Assembly: GCA_038534195.1 (NCBI GenBank)
Contig: JBCAXE010000043.1
Coordinates: 1 to 30,076 of the forward strand
Length of the DNA stretch: 30,076 nucleotides
From: JAJFFW01 sp038534195
Lineage (GTDB): Bacteria > Pseudomonadota > Alphaproteobacteria > Caulobacterales > Parvularculaceae
Direction of reading: 5' to 3'
The position numbers and the translations under genes are program-made. Within the stretch, counting starts at the first letter, position 1; every line of letters begins with the position of its first letter. Below, piece by piece: positions 1-8,409 of the stretch. Under the pieces are notes generated by a model, which was not told where the DNA came from, did no database searches, and saw only the letters and a list, made by a program, of their open reading frames with translations.

Positions 1-70
1 TCAGAACGGCACCTTCGATTTCGGCCGCAGCCTCGAGTAGAGCGTTCTGGAGCGCCGGTTGGTCATCCAT
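1..70 (-). CDS. 5' end of an unidentified gene, cut by the window edge
   Basis: An open frame starts with ATG at 70-68 and stays open for 23 codons to the left edge; it begins MDDQPALQNALLEAAAEIEG. Its start overlaps the stop of the upstream fatty-acid-hydroxylase gene in an ATGGATGA arrangement, which is typical of translationally coupled operon genes. The protein family cannot be named from 23 residues. The start position and the overlap are seen directly; that it is a real gene is inferred from this coupling. It is probably co-transcribed with the hydroxylase, away from the ceramide operon. Confidence 0.5.
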   Translation of the reverse strand, partial: MDDQPALQNALLEAAAEIEGAVL

Positions 71-701
71 TGTCTGGATAGAATGTGCCGAAACTCCGGT
101 CCCAGAAGAATTCCGCGATGCCGTAATTCCCGTTTTCGTTGTGAAAGTGGTGCGAGAGGTGAAGTTCCTTGATCCGTTTCCAGAACGCTGACTTCGGCTC
201 AAACGCCAAATGCTGCCCGGCATGCAGAAACTCGGTGTAGCAAGTCATAATGAGCGTGCCGGCGATCGCGCCGAGCGCCGTCGAGACGCCGCCGATAGCC
301 CAGCCAAGCGGGCCCGCAAGCAGCAAGATCGTTGGCAGCGTCGTGTGCAGCCCGCCGAACAGAACCGACAAATCGTTCGGGAACCGGTGGTGGTCGTAAT
401 GAACCCGCTTCCAGAGTTTCGCCAGATAGGGCGTTTTATACATCCAGCTGCCGTGGAGCACGAAACGATGGAGCAAATACCACGCGATCGGGAACATTAA
501 CCCACCGACGCCGATTGACAGCGCGAATAAGGCCCAAGAATTGGCAAGAAACGCACCGCCCGCCAACGAAGCGATAATAATCGCCGCGTAGACCTGAATG
601 CCCGGATAAGTAACGTACGCCCGCACGAGGTCGTCAAAGCTCATGCGATTGAGGAGGTAGTCCTCTTCTTTCCAAGCCTTGTACCCGACAAAAAGGCGCA
701 T
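63..701 (-). CDS. Sterol desaturase / fatty acid hydroxylase family membrane protein
   Basis: A 212-residue integral membrane protein with the histidine clusters of the di-iron fatty acid hydroxylase superfamily: H78/H83, HYDHH at 101-105, H160/H164, and HLSHH at 181-185 followed by H187. Hydrophobic segments lie near residues 37-58, 60-77, 120-140 and 142-158. Members hydroxylate or desaturate lipid chains or sterols using O2. An AGGAG lies 9 bases before the ATG at 701, supporting this start. It is transcribed divergently from the ceramide operon, so a role in hydroxylating the sphingoid base or the N-acyl chain is a reasonable inference. A carotenoid or other fatty acid substrate cannot be excluded. 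The family is clear, the substrate is not. Confidence 0.85.
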   Translation of the reverse strand: MRLFVGYKAWKEEDYLLNRMSFDDLVRAYVTYPGIQVYAAIIIASLAGGAFLANSWALFALSIGVGGLMFPIAWYLLHRFVLHGSWMYKTPYLAKLWKRVHYDHHRFPNDLSVLFGGLHTTLPTILLLAGPLGWAIGGVSTALGAIAGTLIMTCYTEFLHAGQHLAFEPKSAFWKRIKELHLSHHFHNENGNYGIAEFFWDRSFGTFYPDNG

Positions 702-1192
702 CGCCTGTCACTCCTGTCAAAACCCCAGTTGAACGCCGCTGACGGCGCGCCGGACCCTAATTGCCAGCCCCGCAGCGCACAAGTCGTAGCAGCGGTGCAG
801 TATGTCCCACAATGTGGCGTTTACGCACCAGATTGGCGGCCAGACCCCTTCAATTACTGAAATATCTCCACGCAAAACTTGATTGAACAGCATTTCTCAG
901 CGCTTGTCCGTTGACCAAATGGCTTGTATCGGCCCAATCTCAGGGTCGTGGGCGGTAATAGGGCGAAATCTGACCAGCGAAACGTGGCGGCCTTGGGTGA
1001 CTTTGTTCAGCGTAATGCTTTAAGAAGCGCGTCTTGATCTGCTATTGTAAGTCGTCTTTCTTCCGGCTTGGGGCCCGGATGAGAGAAAATTAAGAGTTTG
1101 TCGGCTCTGGCCAGCGCGGATTAGAGTGTCCGCTTGTCGGGGCGATTGTGTTTGGAAGGGCCGGCGTCGTCGGTCAAGTTGCGGGGGCGTTG
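702..1192. other. Divergent intergenic region between hydroxylase and ceramide operon
   Basis: About 490 bases separate the divergent hydroxylase and acyl-ligase genes, the longest non-coding stretch here. It should hold promoters for both directions. I see no tRNA or convincing small gene, and no clear -35/-10 pair. One short perfect palindrome, CCACA-A-TGTGG at 807-817, could be an operator half but is too short to support a call. Confidence 0.5.
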
Positions 1193-2989
1193 ATGTCCGT
1201 CAACCCTGGTTTGGAACCGATGAAGTCGGAAGAATTAAGACCTACGCCGACAGAAAACGCGACTCTGCCGCACAAGCTCGGACCGTTTCAAACGGTATGC
1301 GAAGCACTTGACTATGCGGCGCAGGGCGAGACCGGTCTGAATTTTTACAATCTTCGCGGCGAGCTTTCCGTTGCATTGCCCTATGCGCAGTTGCGCGATG
1401 ACGCGCGCGCGCTGGCGAACCGGCTCGCAGTTCGATTCGAGCGGGGCGACCGGATCGCGATTGTCGCAGAGACCAGCGCAGATTTCATGCGCGTATTCTA
1501 TGCTTGCCAATATGCCGGGCTTCTCCCAGCCCCGATGCCGCTTCCGGTCAATCTCGGCGGCAAGGAAGGGTATCTTGTCCAGATCCGATTGATGCTTGAA
1601 GGGGCCGGCGCGAAGGCCGCAATTGGCCCGACCAATCTCGTGGACTTCCTCGAAGAGGCGACGACCCATCTCGAAGGCGTCGAGGTGTTCGATTTTGAGG
1701 GCGTTAAAGCGCTGCCGGGCAACGGCAAAACGGCGGTTCCGTTCGGTCCGGACGAAGCCTGTTATATTCAGTACTCGTCAGGATCGACGAGCGCGCCAAA
1801 GGGCGTGATCGGGACGCAGGCGTCAGTCACCAGCAACCTGCACGGCATTACGAATTCCGGCTTGGTACTTCGCGGTGATGACCGGGCCGCAAGCTGGTTA
1901 CCGCTTTATCATGACATGGGCCTCATCGGGTTCGCTCTGTCGCCAATGTATGGTCAGCGCACGGTTGACTTTATCGCCACGTCGGATTTTGTCCGCCGCC
2001 CCTTATTGTGGCTGCGACTAATGTCAGCGAACGGCACGACAGCCACTTACAGCCCCTCCTTCGGATATGATCTGAGCGCACGGCGGTCGGCGCGCGCCGA
2101 AGAAGGCTCGATCGACCTGTCCAAAATCCGTATCGCAGGCATTGGCGGCGACATGGTGCGCCCGGAAGCGCTGCAGCAGTTTGTAGATGCGTTTGCGCCG
2201 TTTGGTTTTGATGAAAAAGCGTTTCTCCCGAGCTACGGCCTCGCCGAAGCGACGCTTGCTATCTCTTTTACCGAACTCGGCGCGCCGATTGATGTCGATT
2301 ATGTGGATATGCGCCACTACAATCGCTCCGGGGTCGCCCTTCCAGCATCGGCGGTGACGTCCGATGAACACAAGCGTGGCTTCGTCCTCTGTGGAAAAGC
2401 GTTACCGGATCATGCGATAGAAGTGCGCGGCGAAAACGGCGCCATTGAAAATGATCGCGAAGTCGGCCGGATTTTCATCCGTGGACCAAGCATCACGCCC
2501 GGCTACTTTTCCGATGAAGCTGCGTCCAAAGCGATGTTTGACGGCGAATGGCTCGACACCGGCGACATGGGTTACTTCCTAAACGGCCAGATCGTTATTA
2601 CAGGCCGCGCCAAGGACCTGATTATCATCAATGGCCGGAACATCTGGCCGCAGGATGTGGAGTGGGCGGTTGAAAAAACCGAAGGCGTGCGCCAGGGCGG
2701 CGTCGCCGCCTTTTCCGTCGATGACAGCGCAGGCGAGCGCATGGTGGTCGTCGCTGAGCGGCGCGGCATGACGCAAGATGCGCTTGAAATTCTAAAACGT
2801 GACCTCGCCGGCGTTATCCAGAGCGCGGCGGGCGCGCCTGCTGAAGTCGTCCTGGCGAGACCGCATTCAATGGTGATGACGTCGTCGGGGAAACTCTCAC
2901 GGGCAAAAGTGAAGGCGAAATATCTCGCTGGCGCCTTTGAGGAAAAAGAACGCGTTGCAACGCCAACGCTCGCCGAAGCGCGCGTGTGA
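1193..2989 (+). CDS. aasR: Fatty acyl-AMP ligase / acyl-ACP synthetase of the ceramide pathway
   Basis: An ANL-superfamily adenylating enzyme of about 598 residues. It shows the P-loop YSSGSTSAPKGV, the fatty-acyl-AMP-ligase type motif LPLYHDMGLIG, the DTGDMGY motif, the hinge TGRAKDLIIINGRNIWPQD and a C-terminal SSGKLSRAKVKAKY. It would activate a fatty acid as acyl-AMP and transfer it to the carrier protein AcpR encoded two genes downstream. In Caulobacter an acyl-ACP synthetase (AasR) next to spt does this job. The start is uncertain: GTG at 1148 is possible, ATG at 1193 has GGGGG five bases upstream, and ATG at 1220 has only a weak GGA. I chose 1193. Its stop overlaps the cerR start by four bases. 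Confidence 0.88.
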   Translation: MSVNPGLEPMKSEELRPTPTENATLPHKLGPFQTVCEALDYAAQGETGLNFYNLRGELSVALPYAQLRDDARALANRLAVRFERGDRIAIVAETSADFMRVFYACQYAGLLPAPMPLPVNLGGKEGYLVQIRLMLEGAGAKAAIGPTNLVDFLEEATTHLEGVEVFDFEGVKALPGNGKTAVPFGPDEACYIQYSSGSTSAPKGVIGTQASVTSNLHGITNSGLVLRGDDRAASWLPLYHDMGLIGFALSPMYGQRTVDFIATSDFVRRPLLWLRLMSANGTTATYSPSFGYDLSARRSARAEEGSIDLSKIRIAGIGGDMVRPEALQQFVDAFAPFGFDEKAFLPSYGLAEATLAISFTELGAPIDVDYVDMRHYNRSGVALPASAVTSDEHKRGFVLCGKALPDHAIEVRGENGAIENDREVGRIFIRGPSITPGYFSDEAASKAMFDGEWLDTGDMGYFLNGQIVITGRAKDLIIINGRNIWPQDVEWAVEKTEGVRQGGVAAFSVDDSAGERMVVVAERRGMTQDALEILKRDLAGVIQSAAGAPAEVVLARPHSMVMTSSGKLSRAKVKAKYLAGAFEEKERVATPTLAEARV

Positions 2990-3912
2990 ATAAAAAAATT
3001 GCGCTTACGGGCGGTACGGGATTTGTCGGCGCCGCCCTCATCAATGCATTTCTCGACGGCGGCGCAGAAATAAAAGCCCTCGCCCGGACACCTTCTAAAC
3101 TTTCGGATTGGAAAGACCGCGTCTCGATCGTCGAAGGCGATATCAATAATCCGGACGCGTTGGGTCAGCTCGCGCAAGGCTGCGACATTTTCATTCACTG
3201 CGCCGGCGTCACCCACGTGCGTGACGACGATGACTTTCACGCGATCAATGTGGACGGCGCAAAAGAGGCCGCGCGCGCCGCTGCAAATGCCGGCGCAAAG
3301 ATGGTCCACCTGTCGTCAATGTCCGCACGAGAACCTTCGCTCTCGCCTTACGCGGCATCGAAAAGAGCGAGCGAAGCGGCGGTGGCTGAAGCGAATGCGA
3401 TCTCCTTACGATTACCCGCGATTTACGGCCTGCGCGATACGGCGACGCTGCCCTATTTCAAGCTTGTGAAAGCAGGCCTCGCCCCGGAGCCTGCGACGCA
3501 GAGCCCGGCGCGGGCGTCGATCCTGTTCGTGGAAGACGCAGCCGCCGCCGTCGCGCGAGCCGCCGACGCCGCGCTCACGCCCGGCGTTTATGAAGTCGCA
3601 GACGACCGCCCCCAAGGGTATAGTTGGACAGAAATCGGCGAAACGCTGGGCGCGGTGATGGGCAAGAAGCCGCGGAAGATCAGGGCGCCGCGGCCTATTC
3701 TAAGCGGGTATCACGCGGTCGCCCGGCGAGCCGCGCTTTTGATGGGAAAGACGCCGGACGTCAGAACCGGACAAATTCGCGAGTTCTTTCATACCGATTG
3801 GGTGGCGCGCGATCCGCTTTTCAATGACGCTGCCTCCTGGGCGCCGGCCCATAGCTTGAAAGAAGGATTTGCAAAAACCGTCCAGTGGTATCAAGAACAC
3901 GGATACCTCTAA
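2986..3912 (+). CDS. cerR: NAD(P)-dependent 3-oxo-ceramide reductase-like (epimerase family)
   Basis: An extended short-chain dehydrogenase of 308 residues. The Rossmann motif GGTGFVG is at 9-15, a Ser pair at 110-111, and the catalytic pair is Y122 and K126 in YAASK. In Caulobacter the homologous epimerase-like gene in the spt cluster, CerR, reduces the 3-oxo group of the newly made ceramide. Position between the acyl ligase and acpR supports the same role here; it is less likely to act on sugars. The start is GTG at 2986, inside the aasR stop (GTGTGA), giving a four-base overlap and probable translational coupling. The next gene, acpR, begins 27 bases after the stop. Confidence 0.85.
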   Translation: MNKKIALTGGTGFVGAALINAFLDGGAEIKALARTPSKLSDWKDRVSIVEGDINNPDALGQLAQGCDIFIHCAGVTHVRDDDDFHAINVDGAKEAARAAANAGAKMVHLSSMSAREPSLSPYAASKRASEAAVAEANAISLRLPAIYGLRDTATLPYFKLVKAGLAPEPATQSPARASILFVEDAAAAVARAADAALTPGVYEVADDRPQGYSWTEIGETLGAVMGKKPRKIRAPRPILSGYHAVARRAALLMGKTPDVRTGQIREFFHTDWVARDPLFNDAASWAPAHSLKEGFAKTVQWYQEHGYL

Positions 3913-3939
3913 CCCGCTGCGGCGAAGGAGAAGGCGATC

Positions 3940-4218
3940 ATGGCTGATACGAACGCGACAAGCATACAGGAAGACGACGACCTTGTGTTCCACAAGATTT
4001 GCGCGCTCCTGGAGCCGATTAATCACAAGGGTGTAAAATTAACGCGTGAAACCGACCTCATCGCAGACCTGGAGGTCGATAGTGTCGCTGTTCTCGACAT
4101 CGTCATGGACATTGAAGACAGCTACGATATCTCGATCCCTGTGAATACGATTTCTGAGACGAAAACAATTGGCGAATTGGTGGACGCCATTCATGCGATC
4201 AAGAAAGAACAGGCTTAA
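3940..4218 (+). CDS. acpR: Acyl carrier protein for sphingolipid synthesis
   Basis: A 92-residue acidic acyl carrier protein. The phosphopantetheine site is Ser48 in LEVDSVAVLDIVMDIED, with DSV in place of the common DSL, as in specialised carriers. A strong purine-rich GAAGGAGAAGG precedes the ATG. It lies between cerR and spt, with only three bases before the spt start. The expected job is to carry the acyl chain loaded by AasR and present it to serine palmitoyltransferase. This fits the Caulobacter AcpR model. It is not the housekeeping AcpP, whose normal context (fabG/fabF) is absent. Confidence 0.88.
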   Translation: MADTNATSIQEDDDLVFHKICALLEPINHKGVKLTRETDLIADLEVDSVAVLDIVMDIEDSYDISIPVNTISETKTIGELVDAIHAIKKEQA

Positions 4219-4221
4219 TCC

Positions 4222-5430
4222 ATGAGCTTATTCGAGAAATTCGAGAAAACCGCGACGCTCTACAACCAACTCGAAGCCGCGGGAAAAAATCCGTTCACGG
4301 TCGTTATGGAAGAAATGACCGGCCCGACGCGAGCGCGTATAAAGGGGAAGGAAACTGTCCTTGCTGGCACGCATAATTATTTGGGACTGACCTTCGAAAA
4401 GTCGTCGATAGAAGCCGCGAAGAAAGCGCTCGACGAACAAGGCACCGGCACAACAGGATCACGGTTTGCGAACGGCACCTATTCCGGTCACAAAAAACTC
4501 GAAAAAAGCCTCGCCGACTTTTTGGGTATGGACCATTGCGTCGTTTATTCAACGGGCTATCAGGCCAATCTTGGCGCGATCGCCGGCTTGGTGAAACCGG
4601 GCGAGGATGTAATTCTCATCGACGCCGATTGCCACGCCTGCATTTACGACGGCTGCCAACTGTCGGGTGCGGAGACCGTCCGCTTCCGTCATAATTCGCC
4701 GGAAAACCTTGATAAGCGTCTTTCACGGCTTGGGCCGGAGGTGAAAGGCAAACTCGTCTGTATTGAAGGCATGTATTCCATGTTGGGCGACACCGCGCCT
4801 GTGAAAGAGTTCCTCGAAGTGACGCATACCCATGGCGGCTATCTCTATGTGGATGAAGCGCACTCTTTTGGGGTCTACGGAGAAAATGGACGCGGCGTTT
4901 CCGAAGCCGAAGGCGTGATGGACAAGATCGACTTTTATTCGGGCACATTTTCGAAGAGCCTCGCATCAATTGGCGGGTTTGTGGCGTCGAATCACAAAGA
5001 GCTGGACTATCTTCGCTTTTCTTCCAGAGCCTATATGTTCACCGCTTCGCCGTCGCCTGCGACCATTGCTTCAGCGCAAGCAGCGCTGGAAGCGATTTCG
5101 CCTGAGATTCGCGATCGGCTTTGGGCCAACGTGAACCGCTTCCATGGGGCGCTCAAACAATTCGGACTAAACGTCGCCGCCGATCCGGCGCCCGTCGTGT
5201 CGGTTTTGCTGCCTGATCGCGAGACGACATTCATGGCCTGGAATTTTCTTCTGGATCACGGCGTATACGTAAACATGGCGATCCCGCCCGGCACGCCGGA
5301 CGCCAAGACCTTCCTTTTGCGCCTCTCGGTCTCAGCAGCGCACACAGACGATGATATCGACCGCATTGTTGACGCCTACAAAGCAATGGCCGACGCCTTC
5401 GAGGGCGCGCGCGTTAAGGTTGACGCCTGA
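4222..5430 (+). CDS. spt: Serine palmitoyltransferase (alpha-oxoamine synthase)
   Basis: A 402-residue PLP enzyme of the alpha-oxoamine synthase family. It condenses L-serine with a fatty acyl thioester to give 3-ketosphinganine, the first committed step of sphingolipid synthesis. The PLP lysine is K245 in GTFSKSLASIGGF; D211 and H214 lie in VDEAHSFG; His138 in DADCHAC matches the ring-stacking histidine. Glycine C-acetyltransferase and BioF belong to the same family. The acyl carrier gene directly upstream, the ligase and the downstream GNAT-like gene favour Spt over those. The ATG follows the acpR stop by three bases, so it is in the same operon. The length is that of soluble bacterial Spt. 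Confidence 0.92.
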   Translation: MSLFEKFEKTATLYNQLEAAGKNPFTVVMEEMTGPTRARIKGKETVLAGTHNYLGLTFEKSSIEAAKKALDEQGTGTTGSRFANGTYSGHKKLEKSLADFLGMDHCVVYSTGYQANLGAIAGLVKPGEDVILIDADCHACIYDGCQLSGAETVRFRHNSPENLDKRLSRLGPEVKGKLVCIEGMYSMLGDTAPVKEFLEVTHTHGGYLYVDEAHSFGVYGENGRGVSEAEGVMDKIDFYSGTFSKSLASIGGFVASNHKELDYLRFSSRAYMFTASPSPATIASAQAALEAISPEIRDRLWANVNRFHGALKQFGLNVAADPAPVVSVLLPDRETTFMAWNFLLDHGVYVNMAIPPGTPDAKTFLLRLSVSAAHTDDDIDRIVDAYKAMADAFEGARVKVDA

Positions 5431-5466
5431 GGCGTTCTCACAGGTTGGCGCCAAATATTTCAATTT

Positions 5467-5480
5467 TCACGCTTGCGTGA
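5467..5480. repeat. Short hairpin after spt
   Basis: TCACGC-TT-GCGTGA is a perfect 6-bp inverted repeat 36 bases after the spt stop, followed within 10 bases by T-rich sequence (ATTTTCCCTTTT). It could be a weak terminator or attenuator between spt and the DUF2141 gene, or a binding site. The stem is short and the T tract is interrupted, so the function is uncertain. Confidence 0.3.
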
Positions 5481-5578
5481 TGACGCATTTTCCCTTTTCG
5501 GCGCCTAGTTTTCGCCCATAAGGGCCCCTAGATTGTGGATCATTGGGAGAGGCGTTTGTCCTGATACGGGTAGTTGAG

Positions 5579-6079
5579 ATGGGTAAGATGATCACGAGCT
5601 TTTCGGCCTTCGCGGCCTTACTTTTTGCAGGCGCAAGCGCCCCGGCCGCCGATATGACGGCGACGCCGATTACCGAATTCCAATTCGATCATGTGAGCTG
5701 CACCGGTTCAAAAAATGAGATCCGCGTGCGAGTCACTGACGTGAAAGAGAATGTGGGTCAGATCGTCGGCGATCTCTATCGTAATGACGAGGAAGGGTTT
5801 TTGAAACGGGCCGGCCGCGTTCAACAAGTACGCTTCGCGGCGAAAGCGCCGACCACGTTTTTCTGTTTTCGAGCCCCGGGACCGGAGAATTACGCGATCG
5901 CGATTTACCATGACGAGAACGCCAACAAGACCTTCGATAAAGGCGCGTTCGGCATTCCCGCTGAACCGTTCGGCATTTCAAACAATCCGAAGCTGCGATT
6001 TCGCGCGCCCACTGTCGATGAGGCCCTTTTTGAGGTTGCCAGCGACGGGGCGAACGTGGAAATCAACATGAGAAACTAA
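5579..6079 (+). CDS. Secreted DUF2141 family protein in the ceramide cluster
   Basis: A protein of about 166 residues with an N-terminal signal peptide (hydrophobic ITSFSAFAALLFAGASAPAA, probable cleavage after APAA) and a mature part matching DUF2141. Family features are GDLYRND, YAIAIYHDENANKTFD, a GIPAEPFG turn and SNNPKLRF. Such proteins are predicted periplasmic beta-sandwich domains of unknown biochemical role. The frame is open from TTG at 5543, but the signal peptide fits best from ATG at 5579 or 5588. It lies about 150 bases after spt and 42 before bcerS, so it is probably co-transcribed. A role in handling or exporting the sphingolipid is only inference from this position. Confidence 0.8.
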   Translation: MGKMITSFSAFAALLFAGASAPAADMTATPITEFQFDHVSCTGSKNEIRVRVTDVKENVGQIVGDLYRNDEEGFLKRAGRVQQVRFAAKAPTTFFCFRAPGPENYAIAIYHDENANKTFDKGAFGIPAEPFGISNNPKLRFRAPTVDEALFEVASDGANVEINMRN

Positions 6080-6121
6080 CGAGCGGTTCGCCCGGGCCGC
6101 GCTGGAAGGAATGCGTGGCCC

Positions 6122-7288
6122 ATGGACACCGCCGTCTCTCAATCGACCCGCCAGAAAATTGACATTCGTCCCGTCGAAACAGAGGGCGAGCGAAAGGCCT
6201 TCATCCGGGCGGGACATCCCGCCTATGCAGGCGACCCCCATTATATTGCGCCGCTGGAATATGAAGTCGCCGCGCGCCTCAATCCGAAATCCAATCCTGT
6301 CCTCAAAGGCGCCGACCACAAATTGTGGATCGCTTATAAAGATAACGCCGTCGTCGGCCGGATAAGCGCCATCGTCAATCCGCTCCATCTGCAGCGCCAC
6401 AACGACGCCACCGGTCAATTCGGATTCCTAGACGGGATTGATGACAAATCAGTTTTTGCGGCTTTGTTCGAAGCGGCGGAAGACTGGCTTCGGACAAAAG
6501 GCATGACGCGCGCGACAGGACCGTTCAGCTTTACCGTTAATGAAGAATGCGGCCTGCTTGTGGACGGTTTTGACACGCCGCCCTTTGTTATGATGCCGCA
6601 TGGGCGGCCCTGGTATGGGCCCCATGTGGAGGCCTGCGGCTATGTGAAAGCGCAAGACATGCACGCGCTTCACTATGTGAACGACAAGGATTTCATCCCG
6701 GAAAAACGCAAGAAGTTCGTGGAAAAAGCGATCGCCAATCCCAAGGTCAAAATCCGCAATATCGAATTCAAAAACTTCGTGAGCGATATAAAAACGCTTG
6801 TAAATATCTTTAACGACGCCTGGTCGGATAATTGGGGCTTTGTTCCGTTTACGGACGCGCAAGCCGAACACATGGCCGGCGAGCTACGCCCGATCATCAC
6901 AAAAGAAAATGTCGTTCTGTGTTACGTGGATGGGGAACCAGCGGCGATGGGCCTTGTGCTTCCTAACATCAATGAAGCGATTGCCGACTTTAACGGCAAA
7001 CTGGCGCCGTTCAATTGGGCGAAACTCTTGTGGCGCTTAAAAGTAAAGGGCCTTTCAAGCGCGCGCATGCCGCTTATGGGCATCGTAAAAAAATTCCAGG
7101 GCAAGCCGCTTGGCGCTGCATTCGCCTATAAGATTATCGACATGGTCAACTCGGCCAATATCGATGCTGGCGTCAGAAATTCAGAGCTTTCCTGGATCCT
7201 GGAAAGTAACCCGGCAATGCTCAATATGCTGACAGATATGGGCGGCAAGGTCTATAAGACCTACCGGATCTACGAAAAAGCGCTCTAG
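6122..7288 (+). CDS. bcerS: Ceramide synthase, GNAT-like N-acyltransferase
   Basis: A 388-residue soluble protein with an N-terminal GNAT-like half (IDIRPVETEGERKAFI, then DNAVVGRISAIVN and GFLDGIDD strands) and a second acyltransferase-like half (FKNFVSDIKTLVNIFNDAW, MGLVLPNINEAI). It has the size and feel of the large 'acyl-CoA N-acyltransferase' proteins that include Caulobacter bacterial ceramide synthase, which attaches an acyl chain to the amine of 3-ketosphinganine. I did not align it, so the assignment rests on family resemblance plus the spt context. An AAGGA lies about 13 bases before ATG 6122. The gene ends 9 bases before the end of a convergent kinase gene. Confidence 0.75.
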   Translation: MDTAVSQSTRQKIDIRPVETEGERKAFIRAGHPAYAGDPHYIAPLEYEVAARLNPKSNPVLKGADHKLWIAYKDNAVVGRISAIVNPLHLQRHNDATGQFGFLDGIDDKSVFAALFEAAEDWLRTKGMTRATGPFSFTVNEECGLLVDGFDTPPFVMMPHGRPWYGPHVEACGYVKAQDMHALHYVNDKDFIPEKRKKFVEKAIANPKVKIRNIEFKNFVSDIKTLVNIFNDAWSDNWGFVPFTDAQAEHMAGELRPIITKENVVLCYVDGEPAAMGLVLPNINEAIADFNGKLAPFNWAKLLWRLKVKGLSSARMPLMGIVKKFQGKPLGAAFAYKIIDMVNSANIDAGVRNSELSWILESNPAMLNMLTDMGGKVYKTYRIYEKAL

Positions 7289-7304
7289 CGCCGCAATTTA
7301 GAGC
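7282..7304. terminator. Inverted repeat across two convergent gene ends
   Basis: GCTCTA (7282-7287) and TAGAGC (7299-7304) form a 6-bp stem with an 11-base loop, exactly spanning the stops of bcerS and the convergent kinase. A run of five T follows at 7309-7313 on the plus strand. It may act as a weak terminator for bcerS, but the stem is short and AT-containing. Confidence 0.3.
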
Positions 7305-8296
7305 AGACCTTTTTCGGACGCCAGGTCCTTCAGGTTCTTTTCCGGACGGGCGCCGAAGTGGCTGATGACTTCCGAGGCAGCCAGCGAGCCGATTGCGCCA
7401 GCGCGCGCCGGCTCAAGCCCTCGGGCGAGACCGAACAGCAAGCCCGCCGCATAAGCGTCGCCGGCGCCGGTCGTGTCGACAAGCTGTTCGGGCGCTATGG
7501 CGGCGACTTCGACAATCTCACCGTCCGCAGGAATTAGCACCGATCCTTTCTCAGAGAGCGTTACCGCCGTCAGCGTGCTAATCGAACGGGCTTGTTCTGC
7601 AATTGATCGAATATCATCGCTTCCAAACAACGCCTGCGCTTCCTGTTCGTTCGCGAGCAGAATATCCACGTGTTCGGGGATGAACGCGTCGAGCGCTTCT
7701 TTCTGGCGATCAACGCAGGAGCTGTCCGAGAGGGTGAGCGCCGTCTTTTTACCTGCGGCCTTCGCGTAGTCGCAGGCTTTGATGAAAGCCTCGCGCGCCA
7801 CCGCCTGCTCGAACAAATAGCCCTCAAAAAAAGTGATCGCCGAACGCTCAATCATCGCCTTGTCGATATCGTCTGGCGAAACGAACCCGGCCGCGCCAAG
7901 AAAGGTGGTCATGGAGCGTTGCGCGTCCGGGGTGACGTTAATGAGGCAGCGTCCTGTGGCGGGGCCTTCTGTGAGCGGCGGCGCGTCGAATACGACGCCC
8001 ATTGACCGCAAATCGTGACGAAAGATCTCGCCGAGCGTGTCCTGCGCGACCTTGCCCACAAAACCCCCGTCGCCGCCCAGCGATGCGATACAGGCGATGG
8101 AATTCGCCGCCGATCCGCCGGAAATCTCAATGGCCGCGGCCATGGCGTCATAGATCGTCGCCGCTTGCGCCTCATCGATCAGGATCATGCCCCCCTTGGG
8201 GATGGCGTGCGCGACCAGAAACGTGTCCTCCGCCTTGGCGAGAACATCCACAATCGCATTGCCAACGCCGACCACGTCGAGAGAATTATCCGCCAT
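7298..8296 (-). CDS. PfkB family sugar/nucleoside kinase, adenosine kinase-like
   Basis: A 332-residue ribokinase-family (PfkB) kinase. Visible are the N-terminal GVGNAIVD strand, a GGSAANS substrate motif near residue 60, and the signature DTTGAGDAYAAGLL with catalytic Asp280 and the GAGD anion hole. The family phosphorylates ribose, fructose or adenosine with ATP. This alphaproteobacterial branch is usually annotated adenosine kinase, which would recycle adenosine to AMP; the substrate is not provable here. The frame extends to TTG 8314, but ATG 8296 has GGAAAG ten bases upstream and is preferred. It faces bcerS tail to tail and is head-to-head with a small lipoprotein gene. Confidence 0.88.
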   Translation of the reverse strand: MADNSLDVVGVGNAIVDVLAKAEDTFLVAHAIPKGGMILIDEAQAATIYDAMAAAIEISGGSAANSIACIASLGGDGGFVGKVAQDTLGEIFRHDLRSMGVVFDAPPLTEGPATGRCLINVTPDAQRSMTTFLGAAGFVSPDDIDKAMIERSAITFFEGYLFEQAVAREAFIKACDYAKAAGKKTALTLSDSSCVDRQKEALDAFIPEHVDILLANEQEAQALFGSDDIRSIAEQARSISTLTAVTLSEKGSVLIPADGEIVEVAAIAPEQLVDTTGAGDAYAAGLLFGLARGLEPARAGAIGSLAASEVISHFGARPEKNLKDLASEKGLL

Positions 8297-8409
8297 ATCG
8301 ATGTCGCTTTCCAAATTTGCCGCCCACAGAAAGCGCGCTTATAAGTGGCCGAAACGGCGTGCGCAAGGCGCGCACCCGCGAAGTCAGCGTCAGGGAAAGA
8401 GAGATTTCT

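Noticed and set aside
802..882. 26-codon frame MSHNVAFTHQ... in the divergent intergenic region
   Set aside because: No Shine-Dalgarno, no family, and length expected by chance.
2572..3309. 245-residue minus-strand frame across aasR and cerR
   Set aside because: Antisense to two well-supported enzymes; no recognisable motif.
8002..8409. Long N-terminal extension of the small lipoprotein frame
   Set aside because: It lies antisense to the adenosine-kinase-like gene, is Arg/Pro-rich, and would hide the signal sequence that starts at GTG 8410.
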